Shown: positions 37,001-45,886 of the stretch, piece by piece
How positions within the stretch are numbered: the stretch's first letter is position 1
How the letters are laid out: every line of letters begins with the position of its first letter
From: JBBKWH01 sp037968855
GTDB lineage: Bacteria; Pseudomonadota; Gammaproteobacteria; Pseudomonadales; Moraxellaceae
Direction of reading: 5' to 3'
Assembly (NCBI GenBank): GCA_037968855.1
Contig: JBBKWH010000095.1
Span: 1 to 64,000, forward strand
DNA: 64,000 bases
The notes under the pieces: generated by a model
The model's database searches: none
What the model was told of the DNA's origin: nothing
Seen by the model: the letters and a program-made list of their open reading frames with translations, nothing else
Position numbers and translations under genes: made by a program

Positions 37001-38671
37001 TTATTTGCGCAGTTCTTTACGCAAGATTTTACCGACTGGAGACTTTGGTAGCTCGTCCATAAACTCAACATGACGAGGCTGTTTGTAGCCAGTCAGGTTT
37101 TCGCGGGTAAATGCCAATACTTCTTCAACCGTTAGGCTTGGGTCGCTTTTTACAACAAACAACTTAGGCACTTCACCGCTTTTTTCGTCTGGTACGCCAA
37201 TCGCCGCCGCTTCCAATACTTTTGGATGCTGAGTAATGACTTCTTCGATCTCGGCTGGATAGACGTTAAAGCCAGAAACCAAAATCATGTCTTTTTTGCG
37301 GTCAACAATCTTGGTATAGCCTTTGTCATCCATCACACCGATATCGCCAGTACGGAAGAATCCATCGCTGGTCATGACGTTGGCGGTGTCTTCTGGACGC
37401 TGCCAATAGCCCTTCATGACCTGTGGGCCACGAATGGCAATTTCGCCACGCTCGCCCAAGGCAACCGGCTGGCCATCATCGTCCAAAATCGCCACTTCAG
37501 TAGATGGCAATGGAATACCAATGTTACCGGTATAGGCTTTGATATCTGGTGGATTGGCAGTGGCCACTGGCGAGGTTTCAGACAGACCATAACCTTCGAC
37601 AATCGGAACACCAGTGATTTTTTGCCATGCTTCAGCCGTTGATTGCAGAACCGCCATCCCGCCACCCATCGCCATGCTCATTTTGGAATGATCAAGCTTT
37701 TGGAAGTCTGGGTTATGCACGAGGGCATTAAACAAGGTGTTAACCGCTGGGAAGAAGGCCGGTTGATACTTGCCAACTTCTTTGACCAAACCCGGAATAT
37801 CGCGCGGGTTCGGCACCAGCAGGTTCATGCTGCCTTTGTACATGCCGTACATGGCACAGACCATAAAGGCAAAAATATGATACAGCGGCAAGGCACACAA
37901 GATCACTTGACCGTCTTGCTCACCATCACCAAACGCCACCACAAACATGGCATCAACCTGCATCAGATTGGCGACCAAGTTACGATGGGTCAGCTCGGCA
38001 CCTTTAGACACACCAGTGGTACCACCGGTGTATTGCAGCACGGCTGTATCAGCCAGCGCGACGGTTGGACGGCTGTATTTTTTGCCTTTGCCACGTGCCA
38101 AGGCTTTGTTAAACAACACATGGCCGGGAATAGACCATGCTGGAATTTCTTTGCGCACATGACGCAACACGGTGTTGACGATCAAGCCTTTCGGGAAGCC
38201 CAGCAAGTCGCCAACGGAGGCAACCACCACATGACGAACAGGTGTGCCTTTGGCAATCTGTTGATAGACGGTGGCAAACTTGTCCAAAATGATCAGCACT
38301 TCAGAGCCTGAGTCTTTGAGTTGATGCTCAAGCTCGCGTGAGGTGTAGAGCGGGTTGACGTTCACCAGCACAAAACCTGCGCGCAAAATAGCAACCGCAG
38401 TAATTGGATACTGCAAGACGTTGGGCAGCATCACGGCCACGCGTGCGCCTTTTTTTAGACCCAGTGACTGTAGGTAAGCCGCAAACTCACGGCTGGCCTG
38501 ATCCAGTTCACGATAGGTGATTCGCTTGTCCATACAGACAAAGGCATCACGGCTGCCAAATTTTTGGAAGTTGCGCTCAAAGATGTCTACCAGTGAGGTG
38601 TTATCCGCAGGCAAAACGACTTCAGGGGCAATACCGGAGGACTTGTAGGTATCAAGCCAAATTTTTTCCAT
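37001..38671 (-). CDS. fadD: Long-chain fatty acid-CoA ligase
   Basis: FadD activates fatty acids to acyl-CoA with ATP during uptake and beta-oxidation. The 556-residue enzyme has the adenylate-forming motifs: the P-loop YTGGTTGVSKGAELTH, GYGLSETSPVA, the hinge-region TGDIGVMDDKGYTKIVDRKK, and the catalytic lysine in PKSPVGKILRKELR. GGAGAG precedes the ATG. It is a stand-alone unit. Confidence 0.95.
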   Translation of the reverse strand: MEKIWLDTYKSSGIAPEVVLPADNTSLVDIFERNFQKFGSRDAFVCMDKRITYRELDQASREFAAYLQSLGLKKGARVAVMLPNVLQYPITAVAILRAGFVLVNVNPLYTSRELEHQLKDSGSEVLIILDKFATVYQQIAKGTPVRHVVVASVGDLLGFPKGLIVNTVLRHVRKEIPAWSIPGHVLFNKALARGKGKKYSRPTVALADTAVLQYTGGTTGVSKGAELTHRNLVANLMQVDAMFVVAFGDGEQDGQVILCALPLYHIFAFMVCAMYGMYKGSMNLLVPNPRDIPGLVKEVGKYQPAFFPAVNTLFNALVHNPDFQKLDHSKMSMAMGGGMAVLQSTAEAWQKITGVPIVEGYGLSETSPVATANPPDIKAYTGNIGIPLPSTEVAILDDDGQPVALGERGEIAIRGPQVMKGYWQRPEDTANVMTSDGFFRTGDIGVMDDKGYTKIVDRKKDMILVSGFNVYPAEIEEVITQHPKVLEAAAIGVPDEKSGEVPKLFVVKSDPSLTVEEVLAFTRENLTGYKQPRHVEFMDELPKSPVGKILRKELRK

Positions 38672-38769
38672 GGGGATCTCTCCAGATCGTTTCGAATAAA
38701 ATGTGTTGACCGTGGCTTGGCGATTGACCAGCCCGAATGAGATTTATGCTCCTTCAGTCAATGCGAATC

Positions 38770-40077
38770 CTAACAGGAATGCGCATCAACAAAAAAGCGA
38801 TGACGCCCATCCCGTTTGGCTAAATACAAGGCACTGTCAACACGACGCAAAAACTCTAACTCATCGGCATCCTCTGCAATCGCTGTTGCCACACCCGCAC
38901 TGACGGTTAAATGGGCTGCAACCTGCGACCACCGATGCTCAATTAACAAACGATCCACTGCCGCAATCACTCGCTTGGCGACTTCGGATGCACCATTTAA
39001 CCCTGTGTTGGGCAGCATCAACATAAAGGATTCGCCACTGTAACGACAGGCTTGATCAGCTGGACGCAATAACGCACCACGCAGGCAACTCGCCACTTCT
39101 TGCAATGCGGTATCGCCAGCCAGATGACCGTAGTTGTCGTTATACAGCTTAAAATAATCAATATCGATAAACACCAAGGCCAGCGGCTGCTGGTCACGGC
39201 GGGTTCGCTCCCACTCTCGATGAAATAAATCATCAAAGGCTTGGCGATTGGGCAAACCGCTCAATACATCCTCTCTCGCCACGCGCACCAACTGTTGATT
39301 GAGTGACTCTAACTGAGTGGCCTGTTGTGACAGCATCAGGGTTTGCAAAAACCCCAAGCGATCCTTGGCCTCAATCAGCGCCATCACAAACACCACCACC
39401 ACACAGTACAACAAGAAAAAATGCCCCATCTTGAGCCAGTCAATATGCGCATTGAGCAATAAGCCCGTGAGCAAGGCACAACTGGTCGCCCCAACCAACA
39501 TCAACACAAAGGTTGAGGTCCTAATACGCGAGGCAAACGCGGTCAGCATCAACATCATGTTGACGTTAACGCTGGCATGAAAGGCAAAATCTAAGGTCAC
39601 GGACAAAAAAACAGCCAACAGCAGTAGCAGCAATAAAATGCCACCAGATACGCTAATGATCAGTTCAAAATGATGTGCCAAACGACGATGCTGTGGCAGC
39701 AACAGTGCCGCCAGCAAAGCCGCCAAACCCGGCAAGAGCAATAGCTTGAGATACAAGCCATTTTGAGAAAAAACATCGGTCGGAAAAAACTGCACCGCCA
39801 TGCCTAGTAGCATGACGTACATGATCATCATCATGGGCCAGGCGGGCCGTACCAAGGTGCGATACTCACGACTGCGCTGGGCTAAAAACAGCGACTCAAG
39901 CTCATCAAAAGCAAAGCGCAAAGTCAATCCACGATGGTCTAACAACTCGCGCATATATTGCACAATTTGTGGCGACAGATGGCCTACGGCGGCGGCAGCA
40001 TGATCCTGCTCAGAGCCATCTTGCTCAGCCTGAGCCTGATGCGAAAGGACGGTAGAAGACTCGCCACGATTACTCAA
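38770..40077 (-). CDS. Membrane GGDEF-domain protein with altered signature (SGESF) and intact I-site
   Basis: This 435-residue protein has a soluble N-terminus (about 1-80), then six or so membrane helices (about 82-250), then a GGDEF domain (about 270-430). The cyclase core is otherwise complete: DVLSGLPNRQAFDDL, VFIDIDYFKLYNDNYGHLAGD, and a final VSAGVATA. The active-site loop, however, reads RYSGESF where active cyclases have RYGGEEF or RYGGDEF. Five residues before it stands RPAD, a perfect RxxD inhibitory site for c-di-GMP. It may be a weak cyclase or a c-di-GMP sensor. The start is a TTG with AAGGAG 7 nt upstream. Confidence 0.88.
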   Translation of the reverse strand: MSNRGESSTVLSHQAQAEQDGSEQDHAAAAVGHLSPQIVQYMRELLDHRGLTLRFAFDELESLFLAQRSREYRTLVRPAWPMMMIMYVMLLGMAVQFFPTDVFSQNGLYLKLLLLPGLAALLAALLLPQHRRLAHHFELIISVSGGILLLLLLLAVFLSVTLDFAFHASVNVNMMLMLTAFASRIRTSTFVLMLVGATSCALLTGLLLNAHIDWLKMGHFFLLYCVVVVFVMALIEAKDRLGFLQTLMLSQQATQLESLNQQLVRVAREDVLSGLPNRQAFDDLFHREWERTRRDQQPLALVFIDIDYFKLYNDNYGHLAGDTALQEVASCLRGALLRPADQACRYSGESFMLMLPNTGLNGASEVAKRVIAAVDRLLIEHRWSQVAAHLTVSAGVATAIAEDADELEFLRRVDSALYLAKRDGRHRFFVDAHSC

Positions 40078-40230
40078 CGATGTACTCCTTGGCCTATTTT
40101 TGACATGCGGGACGATCCTGTCCGGTCTATTTTGGCGACATAGACGCCCAATCTTTCACACCCCGCAGCAAAAGGCAACAACCGCTAGACCAAGTGGTGC
40201 ATCCTTTTTGCCGCATTGGTGATGCTGTGC

Positions 40231-42453
40231 TTAGCCAGCCGCCTGCATTTGACTGGCTTTTTGGTAGCCTCTTGGCAATAAATGACCGCGCAGGCCACGT
40301 TTACCGCTGTAATGATCCAAGTCAATTTCTTTGAGGGTCAGTGGTCGACTACCCGCAATCAACACCAAGGCGTCTTGTGGCGCTAATGCAGCGATGGCTT
40401 GAATCGACTCACCAGCTTCTAGCTGCATCAGCTTATTGCCTTTGCCTTTGCCCATCACTGGCAATTCGCTCCGTTTAAACACCAACAATCGGCCAACTGA
40501 GGACAATACGGCAATTCGATCCACTGTCTCGTTTAACGGCAATATCGGCATCAACTCCGCACCATCAGCCAAATTGACCACGGCCTTGCCTGCCTTGGCG
40601 TTGCTATCAAAGGTGCCCAAATGACTGATAAAACCATAACCATGATTGCCCGCCAGCAAGATGGTTTGTTGGTCATCGCCCATCAGCACTTCGATAAAAC
40701 GACTACCGGTCGGTGGCGACAGCTTACTGGTCAGTGGTTCGCCCAGACCGCGTGCCGATGGCAAGGTGGCAGCGGCAATCCCGTAACTGCGTCCAGTGGA
40801 ATCCAGCACATACACCCGTTGGTTGCTCTTGCCGCTGGTGTGGCTTTGGTAGGCATCACCGGCCCGATAGTTGAGGCTATGCGCATCAACATCTGACCCT
40901 TTGGCCGAGCGAATCCAACCGGCTTGCGACAGCACCACTGTGATCGCCTCGGCGGGCATCAAGTCACTTTCTTTCAGTTCGACCGCCGCGGCACGTTGGG
41001 CAATCGGTGAACGACGGTCATCACCATATTTTTTGGCATCGGCGGTCAGCTCGTCGCTGATCAGTTTTTTCAATGAGTCGGGATTATTCAGTTGCTCGCT
41101 AATCCGTGCTTGTTCGGCCAATAGCTCGTCTTGCTCGCGGCGCAGTTCCATTTCTTCCAAACGCGCCAGATGACGTAGTTTTAAATCCAAAATCGCATCA
41201 GCTTGAATGCCATCTAAGCCAAATGCTTGCATCAAGGCCGCTTTGGGCTGGTCTTCTTCCCGAATGATCCGAATCACCTCATCCAAATTCAGATAGGCAA
41301 TCAACAAACCGCCCAGCACATGCAGGCGTTTTTCGATTTTGCTCAGCGCATAGCTTAAACGACGGCGCACGGTATTTTGCCGAGCCTCTAGCCATTCCAG
41401 CAACATGGTTCGAATGGATTTGACCTGTGGCCGACCATCTAGGCCGATCATGTTCAGGTTGACCCGATAACTTGACTCAAGCTCGGTGGTGGCAAACAAA
41501 TGGCTCATCAGCGCATCGGCATCGACACGGTTGGACCGCAGCACAATCACCAAACGGGTTGGATATTCGTGGTCAGACTCGTCGCGTAGGTCAGTCACTA
41601 GCGGGAGTTTTTTGGCGTTCATTTGATCGGCAATTTGGCTGATCACTTTGTTGCCCGACACTTGATACGGCAGTTCGCTGATGATGATTTCGTTTTTATC
41701 GACGGTATATACCGCGCGCATCCGGTAGCTGCCACGTCCGGTGGTTTGGATTTTCAACAACTCATCGGCAGGCGTGATGATCTCAGCACGGGTGGGCAAG
41801 TCGGGTGCGGGAATATAAGTGGCGAGTTTTTCGTCAGTCAGATTGGGGTTTTTCAGCAAGGCAATCGTGCCTTTGACCACTTCGCGCAGGTTATGCGGCG
41901 GAATGTCGGTGGCCATGCCAACGGCAATGCCGGTGGTTCCGTTCAGCAAAATATTCGGCAGACGCGCAGGCAAGGTCATCGGCTCTTGCATAGAGCCATC
42001 AAAGTTGTCTTGCCACTCGACCGTGCCTTGGCCCAACTCGCTGAGCAGCGTTTCGCTATAGGCCGATAGTTTGGCTTCGGTATAGCGCATGGCGGCAAAC
42101 GATTTAGGGTCATCCGGCGAACCCCAGTTGCCCTGCCCTTCAACCAAGGGATAGCGATAGCTAAATGGCTGCGCCATCAATACCATCGCCTCATAACAGG
42201 CCGAGTCGCCATGCGGATGGTACTTGCCCAGTACATCACCGACGGTACGAGCGGATTTTTTCGGTTTACCGCTATTTTTAAGCCCAAGCTCGCTCATGGC
42301 ATACACAATGCGCCGTTGCACTGGCTTTAGGCCGTCGGCCACATGCGGCAAGGCGCGATCCATAATGACGTACATGGCGTAGTTGAGGTACGCCTGTTCG
42401 GTGAATTCGGCGACCGAACGGCTTTCGGTGGCGGCATTAACAAGACTGGTCAT
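40231..42453 (-). CDS. parC: DNA topoisomerase IV subunit A
   Basis: ParC is the breakage-reunion subunit that separates linked daughter chromosomes together with ParE. The 740-residue protein has the catalytic Tyr in AAMRYTEAKLS. The quinolone-determining region GKYHPHGDSACYEAMV keeps the wild-type Ser and Glu (E. coli S80 and E84). The C-terminal beta-pinwheel domain begins near residue 490 and includes VDSTGRSYGIAAATLPSARG. parE is not in the window. Confidence 0.97.
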   Translation of the reverse strand: MTSLVNAATESRSVAEFTEQAYLNYAMYVIMDRALPHVADGLKPVQRRIVYAMSELGLKNSGKPKKSARTVGDVLGKYHPHGDSACYEAMVLMAQPFSYRYPLVEGQGNWGSPDDPKSFAAMRYTEAKLSAYSETLLSELGQGTVEWQDNFDGSMQEPMTLPARLPNILLNGTTGIAVGMATDIPPHNLREVVKGTIALLKNPNLTDEKLATYIPAPDLPTRAEIITPADELLKIQTTGRGSYRMRAVYTVDKNEIIISELPYQVSGNKVISQIADQMNAKKLPLVTDLRDESDHEYPTRLVIVLRSNRVDADALMSHLFATTELESSYRVNLNMIGLDGRPQVKSIRTMLLEWLEARQNTVRRRLSYALSKIEKRLHVLGGLLIAYLNLDEVIRIIREEDQPKAALMQAFGLDGIQADAILDLKLRHLARLEEMELRREQDELLAEQARISEQLNNPDSLKKLISDELTADAKKYGDDRRSPIAQRAAAVELKESDLMPAEAITVVLSQAGWIRSAKGSDVDAHSLNYRAGDAYQSHTSGKSNQRVYVLDSTGRSYGIAAATLPSARGLGEPLTSKLSPPTGSRFIEVLMGDDQQTILLAGNHGYGFISHLGTFDSNAKAGKAVVNLADGAELMPILPLNETVDRIAVLSSVGRLLVFKRSELPVMGKGKGNKLMQLEAGESIQAIAALAPQDALVLIAGSRPLTLKEIDLDHYSGKRGLRGHLLPRGYQKASQMQAAG

Positions 42454-42873
42454 GAGCGATGCGATACGGTGTTGCTAACAGTGCCCTGATCATAGGCGGT
42501 TTTGTGGCGTTTGCCCATGCGGAGGGCGTCGGGATGTGTCGTACTCCATCATTGACCAGCATGATCAGCCGTTCAGACACGACCGATTGTTGCCGGTTTT
42601 TCTTGCCCTAGAGGGTCATTTCACGGTATAAAATCCTTAACGATTTAAAAGCATTTATCGGCAGCTAAGCAAAGGATAATGCGGGATTTATGTGCTTTTT
42701 TTCAGCACTGTATTCATGAAAAAATAGCTAAAACATCAGCATCATGTCTCGTCTAACTCCCGCCTTGCTCATCCTCACTGTGCCGATGATTTTTTGGCGT
42801 CGCAACCGACACAATCAAGACGCATAAATCGTGGTGCATATCGCTAGATATGACCAATAAGGAGGGTGCGGTG
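42454..42873. other. Intergenic region between parC and yqiJ-like gene
   Basis: This 420-bp gap separates divergent genes. A TATAAAATCC box at about 42627 could be part of a promoter for the yqiJ operon, but no matching -35 was identified with confidence. A 27-codon hydrophobic reading frame (42744-42827) lacks a ribosome site. No RNA gene was recognised. Confidence 0.4.
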
Positions 42874-43521
42874 ATGGATCGTTTTTTGACAGTCGTTGGC
42901 TCATTTCCAACCGCTATTTTTTCGGTACTGCTGGTGATTGCCGTGCTGTATTGGTTGATTTCCATGACCGGTATGCTAGGTGATTTAGACGCCGATGGCC
43001 TTGATGCTGGCGATGGCAGCGATGCCGATGGTTCAGCCGTAGGCGGCATGCTCGAAGCACTGGGGATTCGTGGCATCCCATTGTCGATTTTGCTCACGCT
43101 GACCTTTTTGTTTGCGTGGGTGTTTAGCTACAGCATCAGCAGTCTATTCGGTGGCTGGTGGTCTGGTGTGGTGGCGATTTTGGTCGGCGTCGCGATTATT
43201 CCAGTGGCGCTGGTGATTGGCTTGTTGATTACCGCAACGTTATTACGACCCTTTCGCGCAGCCTTTCATACCGAGCCACTACTGGCTACCGAGCTACGGG
43301 TGATTGGACAAGTCGGCGTGGTGATTTCTGGCGAGGTCAACGCCCAACAAGGCCGTGCTGAGGTGCATTTAAATGGCGCACACATGATTTTTAATGTGCG
43401 CTCAGAGACACCGCTGCATCGGGGCGATCTGGTTATTTTTATGGATTACCGTGCAGACCAACACTTGTATCGGGTGATCCCAGAAACACCAGCGCTCACC
43501 ACATCGGCCATGGATATCTGA
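42874..43521 (+). CDS. yqiJ: YqiJ-like membrane protein with OB-fold (NfeD-related)
   Basis: This 215-residue inner-membrane protein has one N-terminal helix (FSVLLVIAVLYWLISMTGML), an Asp/Gly-rich acidic segment (about 38-55), and two more helices (about 70-125). A C-terminal OB-fold domain (about 140-205) contains ELRVIGQVGVVISGEVNAQQ. This is the build of YqiJ, the usual partner of the flotillin YqiK. GGAGGG lies 7 nt before the ATG at 42874. It is first in an apparent operon with the flotillin (about 108 nt apart) and the giant ATPase. Confidence 0.85.
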   Translation: MDRFLTVVGSFPTAIFSVLLVIAVLYWLISMTGMLGDLDADGLDAGDGSDADGSAVGGMLEALGIRGIPLSILLTLTFLFAWVFSYSISSLFGGWWSGVVAILVGVAIIPVALVIGLLITATLLRPFRAAFHTEPLLATELRVIGQVGVVISGEVNAQQGRAEVHLNGAHMIFNVRSETPLHRGDLVIFMDYRADQHLYRVIPETPALTTSAMDI

Positions 43522-43629
43522 TGGCTTGAATCAGCGTCCGTATCGCGATGGATTCATCTTGATGTTTTAACATCCAACGCAGTAAGCACAGTCATCAAAA
43601 AACAGACAACACATAGGGGAAAGTAACAC

Positions 43630-45783
43630 ATGGAATGGCTCATTATGGCAGCAGTGGTTGTGGTGGTGGTTATCACCGTGATCATTGGTATTTTATTATT
43701 ATTTAAGATTTTTTATCGCAAGATCAACCAAGGCCAAGCCTTAATCAAGAACGATCTGTCCGCCACGCCCAAGGTGTATTTTACCGGTGCAATGATTTTG
43801 CCGGTCATTCACCGTGCCGAAGTGATGGACATCTCGGTGATTACCCTAGAGATCAACCGGACTGGCAAAGAAGGTCTGATCTGCCGCGACAACTTGCGTG
43901 CCGACATTACCGTGGCGTTTTATCTACGGGTCAATGAAACCGCCGAAGACGTGTTACGCGTCGCCAAGTCGGTCGGTGTCAACCGCGCCTCAGATCGCCA
44001 AGCGGTCAACGAACTGTTTAATGCCAAGTTTAGTGAAGCGCTGAAAACCGTCGGTAAAAAACTCGACTTTATGCAGTTGTTTGAAGAACGGCAGAATTTT
44101 CGTGATGCGATTGTCGCCACCATTGGCGAAGACTTAAACGGTTATGTCCTCGAAGATGTGGCGATTGATTATCTTGAGCAAACGCCAAAAAGCGCGCTGG
44201 ATGTCAACAACATCTTGGACGCCGAAGGCATCCGCCGCATTACTGAAATCACCGCCAAACACAATGTCGAAACCAACCGACTAGAGCGTGATCAAGAGCT
44301 AGAGATTCAACGCAAAAACGTCTCGGCACGCGAAGCCGGTCTAGAGCTAGAGCGCAGCCAAGCCGATGCCGAAGCGCGCCAAGCCCGCGAAGTGCAAACC
44401 TTAAAAATGCGCGAGCAGTCGGCCACCGCACAAGTGCAGCAAGAAGAGCGCTCCAAGATCGAAGCCTCACGGATCAAAACCGATGAAGAACTGGCGATTG
44501 GTGAAGAGAACAAAAATCGCCAAATCGAACTGGCCGAAAAAGCCCGTCAACGTGCCATTCAAATTGAAGATGTGCGGATTCAACAGGCACGCGAGCTAGA
44601 AGACGTCAATCGTCAACGCGCGGTCGAAGTCGAACGCATCAGCATGCAAAAAGAGCTGGAGCAAGAACGCAAAGAAATTGCCGAGATCACTAGTCAGCGC
44701 ATTGCAGTCGAACGGCATGTGGCTGAAGAAGAAGAAAACATCAAAGACGTGCGCAACCGCTCCGAAGCCGAACGCAAAAAAGTGGTCTCACTGACCGCCG
44801 CCAGCGCCGAAGCCGAAGAAGACAAACTCAAACGAGTCAAAGCCGCTGAAGCCACCTTTGAAGCCTCCAAACTTGAGGCCGATGAAGTGCTCATCCGCGC
44901 CCAAGCTGAGTTTGACGCTGCCGACAAAAAAGCTGCATCGGAAGAAAAACAAGCCCGTGGTCGCCAAGCACTGGCCGCCGCCGATGGTCTGGCCGCCGCC
45001 CAAGTGATGGAAGCACGTAGCCAAGCCGAAAAAGTCGCCGGACTGACCCAAGCTGAAGTCAAACTGGCGATGGCCAAAGCCCAAGAAGAAACCGGCATGG
45101 CCGATGTACGCGTGCTGGATCAACGCCTACAAATCGAAGCCGATGGCGAAGAAAAACAAGGCCACGCCAAAGCCATGGCGCGGCAAGAAATGGCTAAAGC
45201 CGAGCAAATGGCCGGTCTGGCTGAAGCTGATGTGATGGAAAAACGTCTGACCGCGCAAGCCGAAGGCGAACGCCGCATGGGTGAAGCCAAAGCCGTGGCA
45301 CGCGAAGCGATGGCAAAAGCCGACCAACAAGCCGGTCTGGCCGAAGCCGACGTGATGGAAAAACGCATGACCGCGCAAGCCGAAGGTGAGCGCAAACTGG
45401 GCGAATCCAAAGCCGCTGCGATTGAGGCCATCTCGATTGCCGATGCCAACGGCCTGCTCGCCAAGCTAAAAACCTACGAAAATCTGTCCAGCGACGCCCG
45501 TTCGTTTGAAGAGTTCCGCATGGGTCTGGCCCTGCATGAAAAAGAAATCTTGGCCCATATCGACGCCCAGCGCACCGTGGCACAAGAGAACGCCAAAATC
45601 ATGGCTGCCGCTATGCAAAACGCCAAGTTTGAACTGATTGGCGGCGACAGTGATGTGTTTGAAAAACTCACCACAGGCTTGGGTTATGGCAAAGCGGTGG
45701 AAGGCATCTTGTCTAAATCGCCACAACTGCAAGCAGTACTAGCGGGCATTGCCAACCGCGTGCATGACCATAAAAGCGACTAA
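43630..45783 (+). CDS. yqiK: Flotillin-like SPFH protein YqiK
   Basis: Flotillins are membrane-bound scaffolds of ordered lipid domains. This 717-residue protein has an N-terminal membrane helix (MAAVVVVVVITVIIGILLLF) and an SPFH/band-7 domain (about 35-205). A very long Glu/Ala/Lys-rich coiled coil (about 205-610) follows, including three 40-residue repeats at 488-607. The C-terminal segment has the flotillin-type ending SDVFEKLTTGLGYGKAVEGI. It sits between the yqiJ-like gene and the giant ATPase gene, 103 nt before the latter's start. Most of the antisense frames here are artefacts of the coiled-coil codon bias. Confidence 0.93.
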   Translation: MEWLIMAAVVVVVVITVIIGILLLFKIFYRKINQGQALIKNDLSATPKVYFTGAMILPVIHRAEVMDISVITLEINRTGKEGLICRDNLRADITVAFYLRVNETAEDVLRVAKSVGVNRASDRQAVNELFNAKFSEALKTVGKKLDFMQLFEERQNFRDAIVATIGEDLNGYVLEDVAIDYLEQTPKSALDVNNILDAEGIRRITEITAKHNVETNRLERDQELEIQRKNVSAREAGLELERSQADAEARQAREVQTLKMREQSATAQVQQEERSKIEASRIKTDEELAIGEENKNRQIELAEKARQRAIQIEDVRIQQARELEDVNRQRAVEVERISMQKELEQERKEIAEITSQRIAVERHVAEEEENIKDVRNRSEAERKKVVSLTAASAEAEEDKLKRVKAAEATFEASKLEADEVLIRAQAEFDAADKKAASEEKQARGRQALAAADGLAAAQVMEARSQAEKVAGLTQAEVKLAMAKAQEETGMADVRVLDQRLQIEADGEEKQGHAKAMARQEMAKAEQMAGLAEADVMEKRLTAQAEGERRMGEAKAVAREAMAKADQQAGLAEADVMEKRMTAQAEGERKLGESKAAAIEAISIADANGLLAKLKTYENLSSDARSFEEFRMGLALHEKEILAHIDAQRTVAQENAKIMAAAMQNAKFELIGGDSDVFEKLTTGLGYGKAVEGILSKSPQLQAVLAGIANRVHDHKSD
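45091..45450 (+). repeat. Three 120-bp tandem repeats inside the flotillin gene
   Basis: Units start at 45091, 45211 and 45331. The last two are nearly identical in DNA and encode AGLAEADVMEKR(L/M)TAQAEGER followed by (R/K)(M/L)GE(A/S)KA; the first is more diverged (TGMADVRVLDQRLQIEADGE). Each unit encodes 40 residues of coiled coil, so copy number can change without shifting frame. Confidence 0.9.
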
Positions 45784-45886
45784 CGGGTCTGATTGACTCA
45801 TTAGGCATCGGTCATTGCATGATGGCCGATGCCCTACGCCACCTTATTCGCGTGACCACATTAAAAAATCAATGGAATCTCACAAC

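Noticed and set aside
37643..38311. 222-codon frame antisense to fadD
   Set aside because: It lies wholly inside fadD on the other strand, is rich in His and Gln as antisense shadows are, and has no ribosome site or family pattern.
42744..42827. 27-codon hydrophobic frame upstream of the yqiJ-like gene
   Set aside because: It has no ribosome site and is too short to judge without comparison, so it was left as part of the intergenic note.
44694..45464. Long frames antisense to the flotillin gene
   Set aside because: They arise from the Ala/Glu/Lys codon bias of the coiled coil, giving Ser/Ala-rich or Phe/Gly-rich shadow proteins without starts or motifs.
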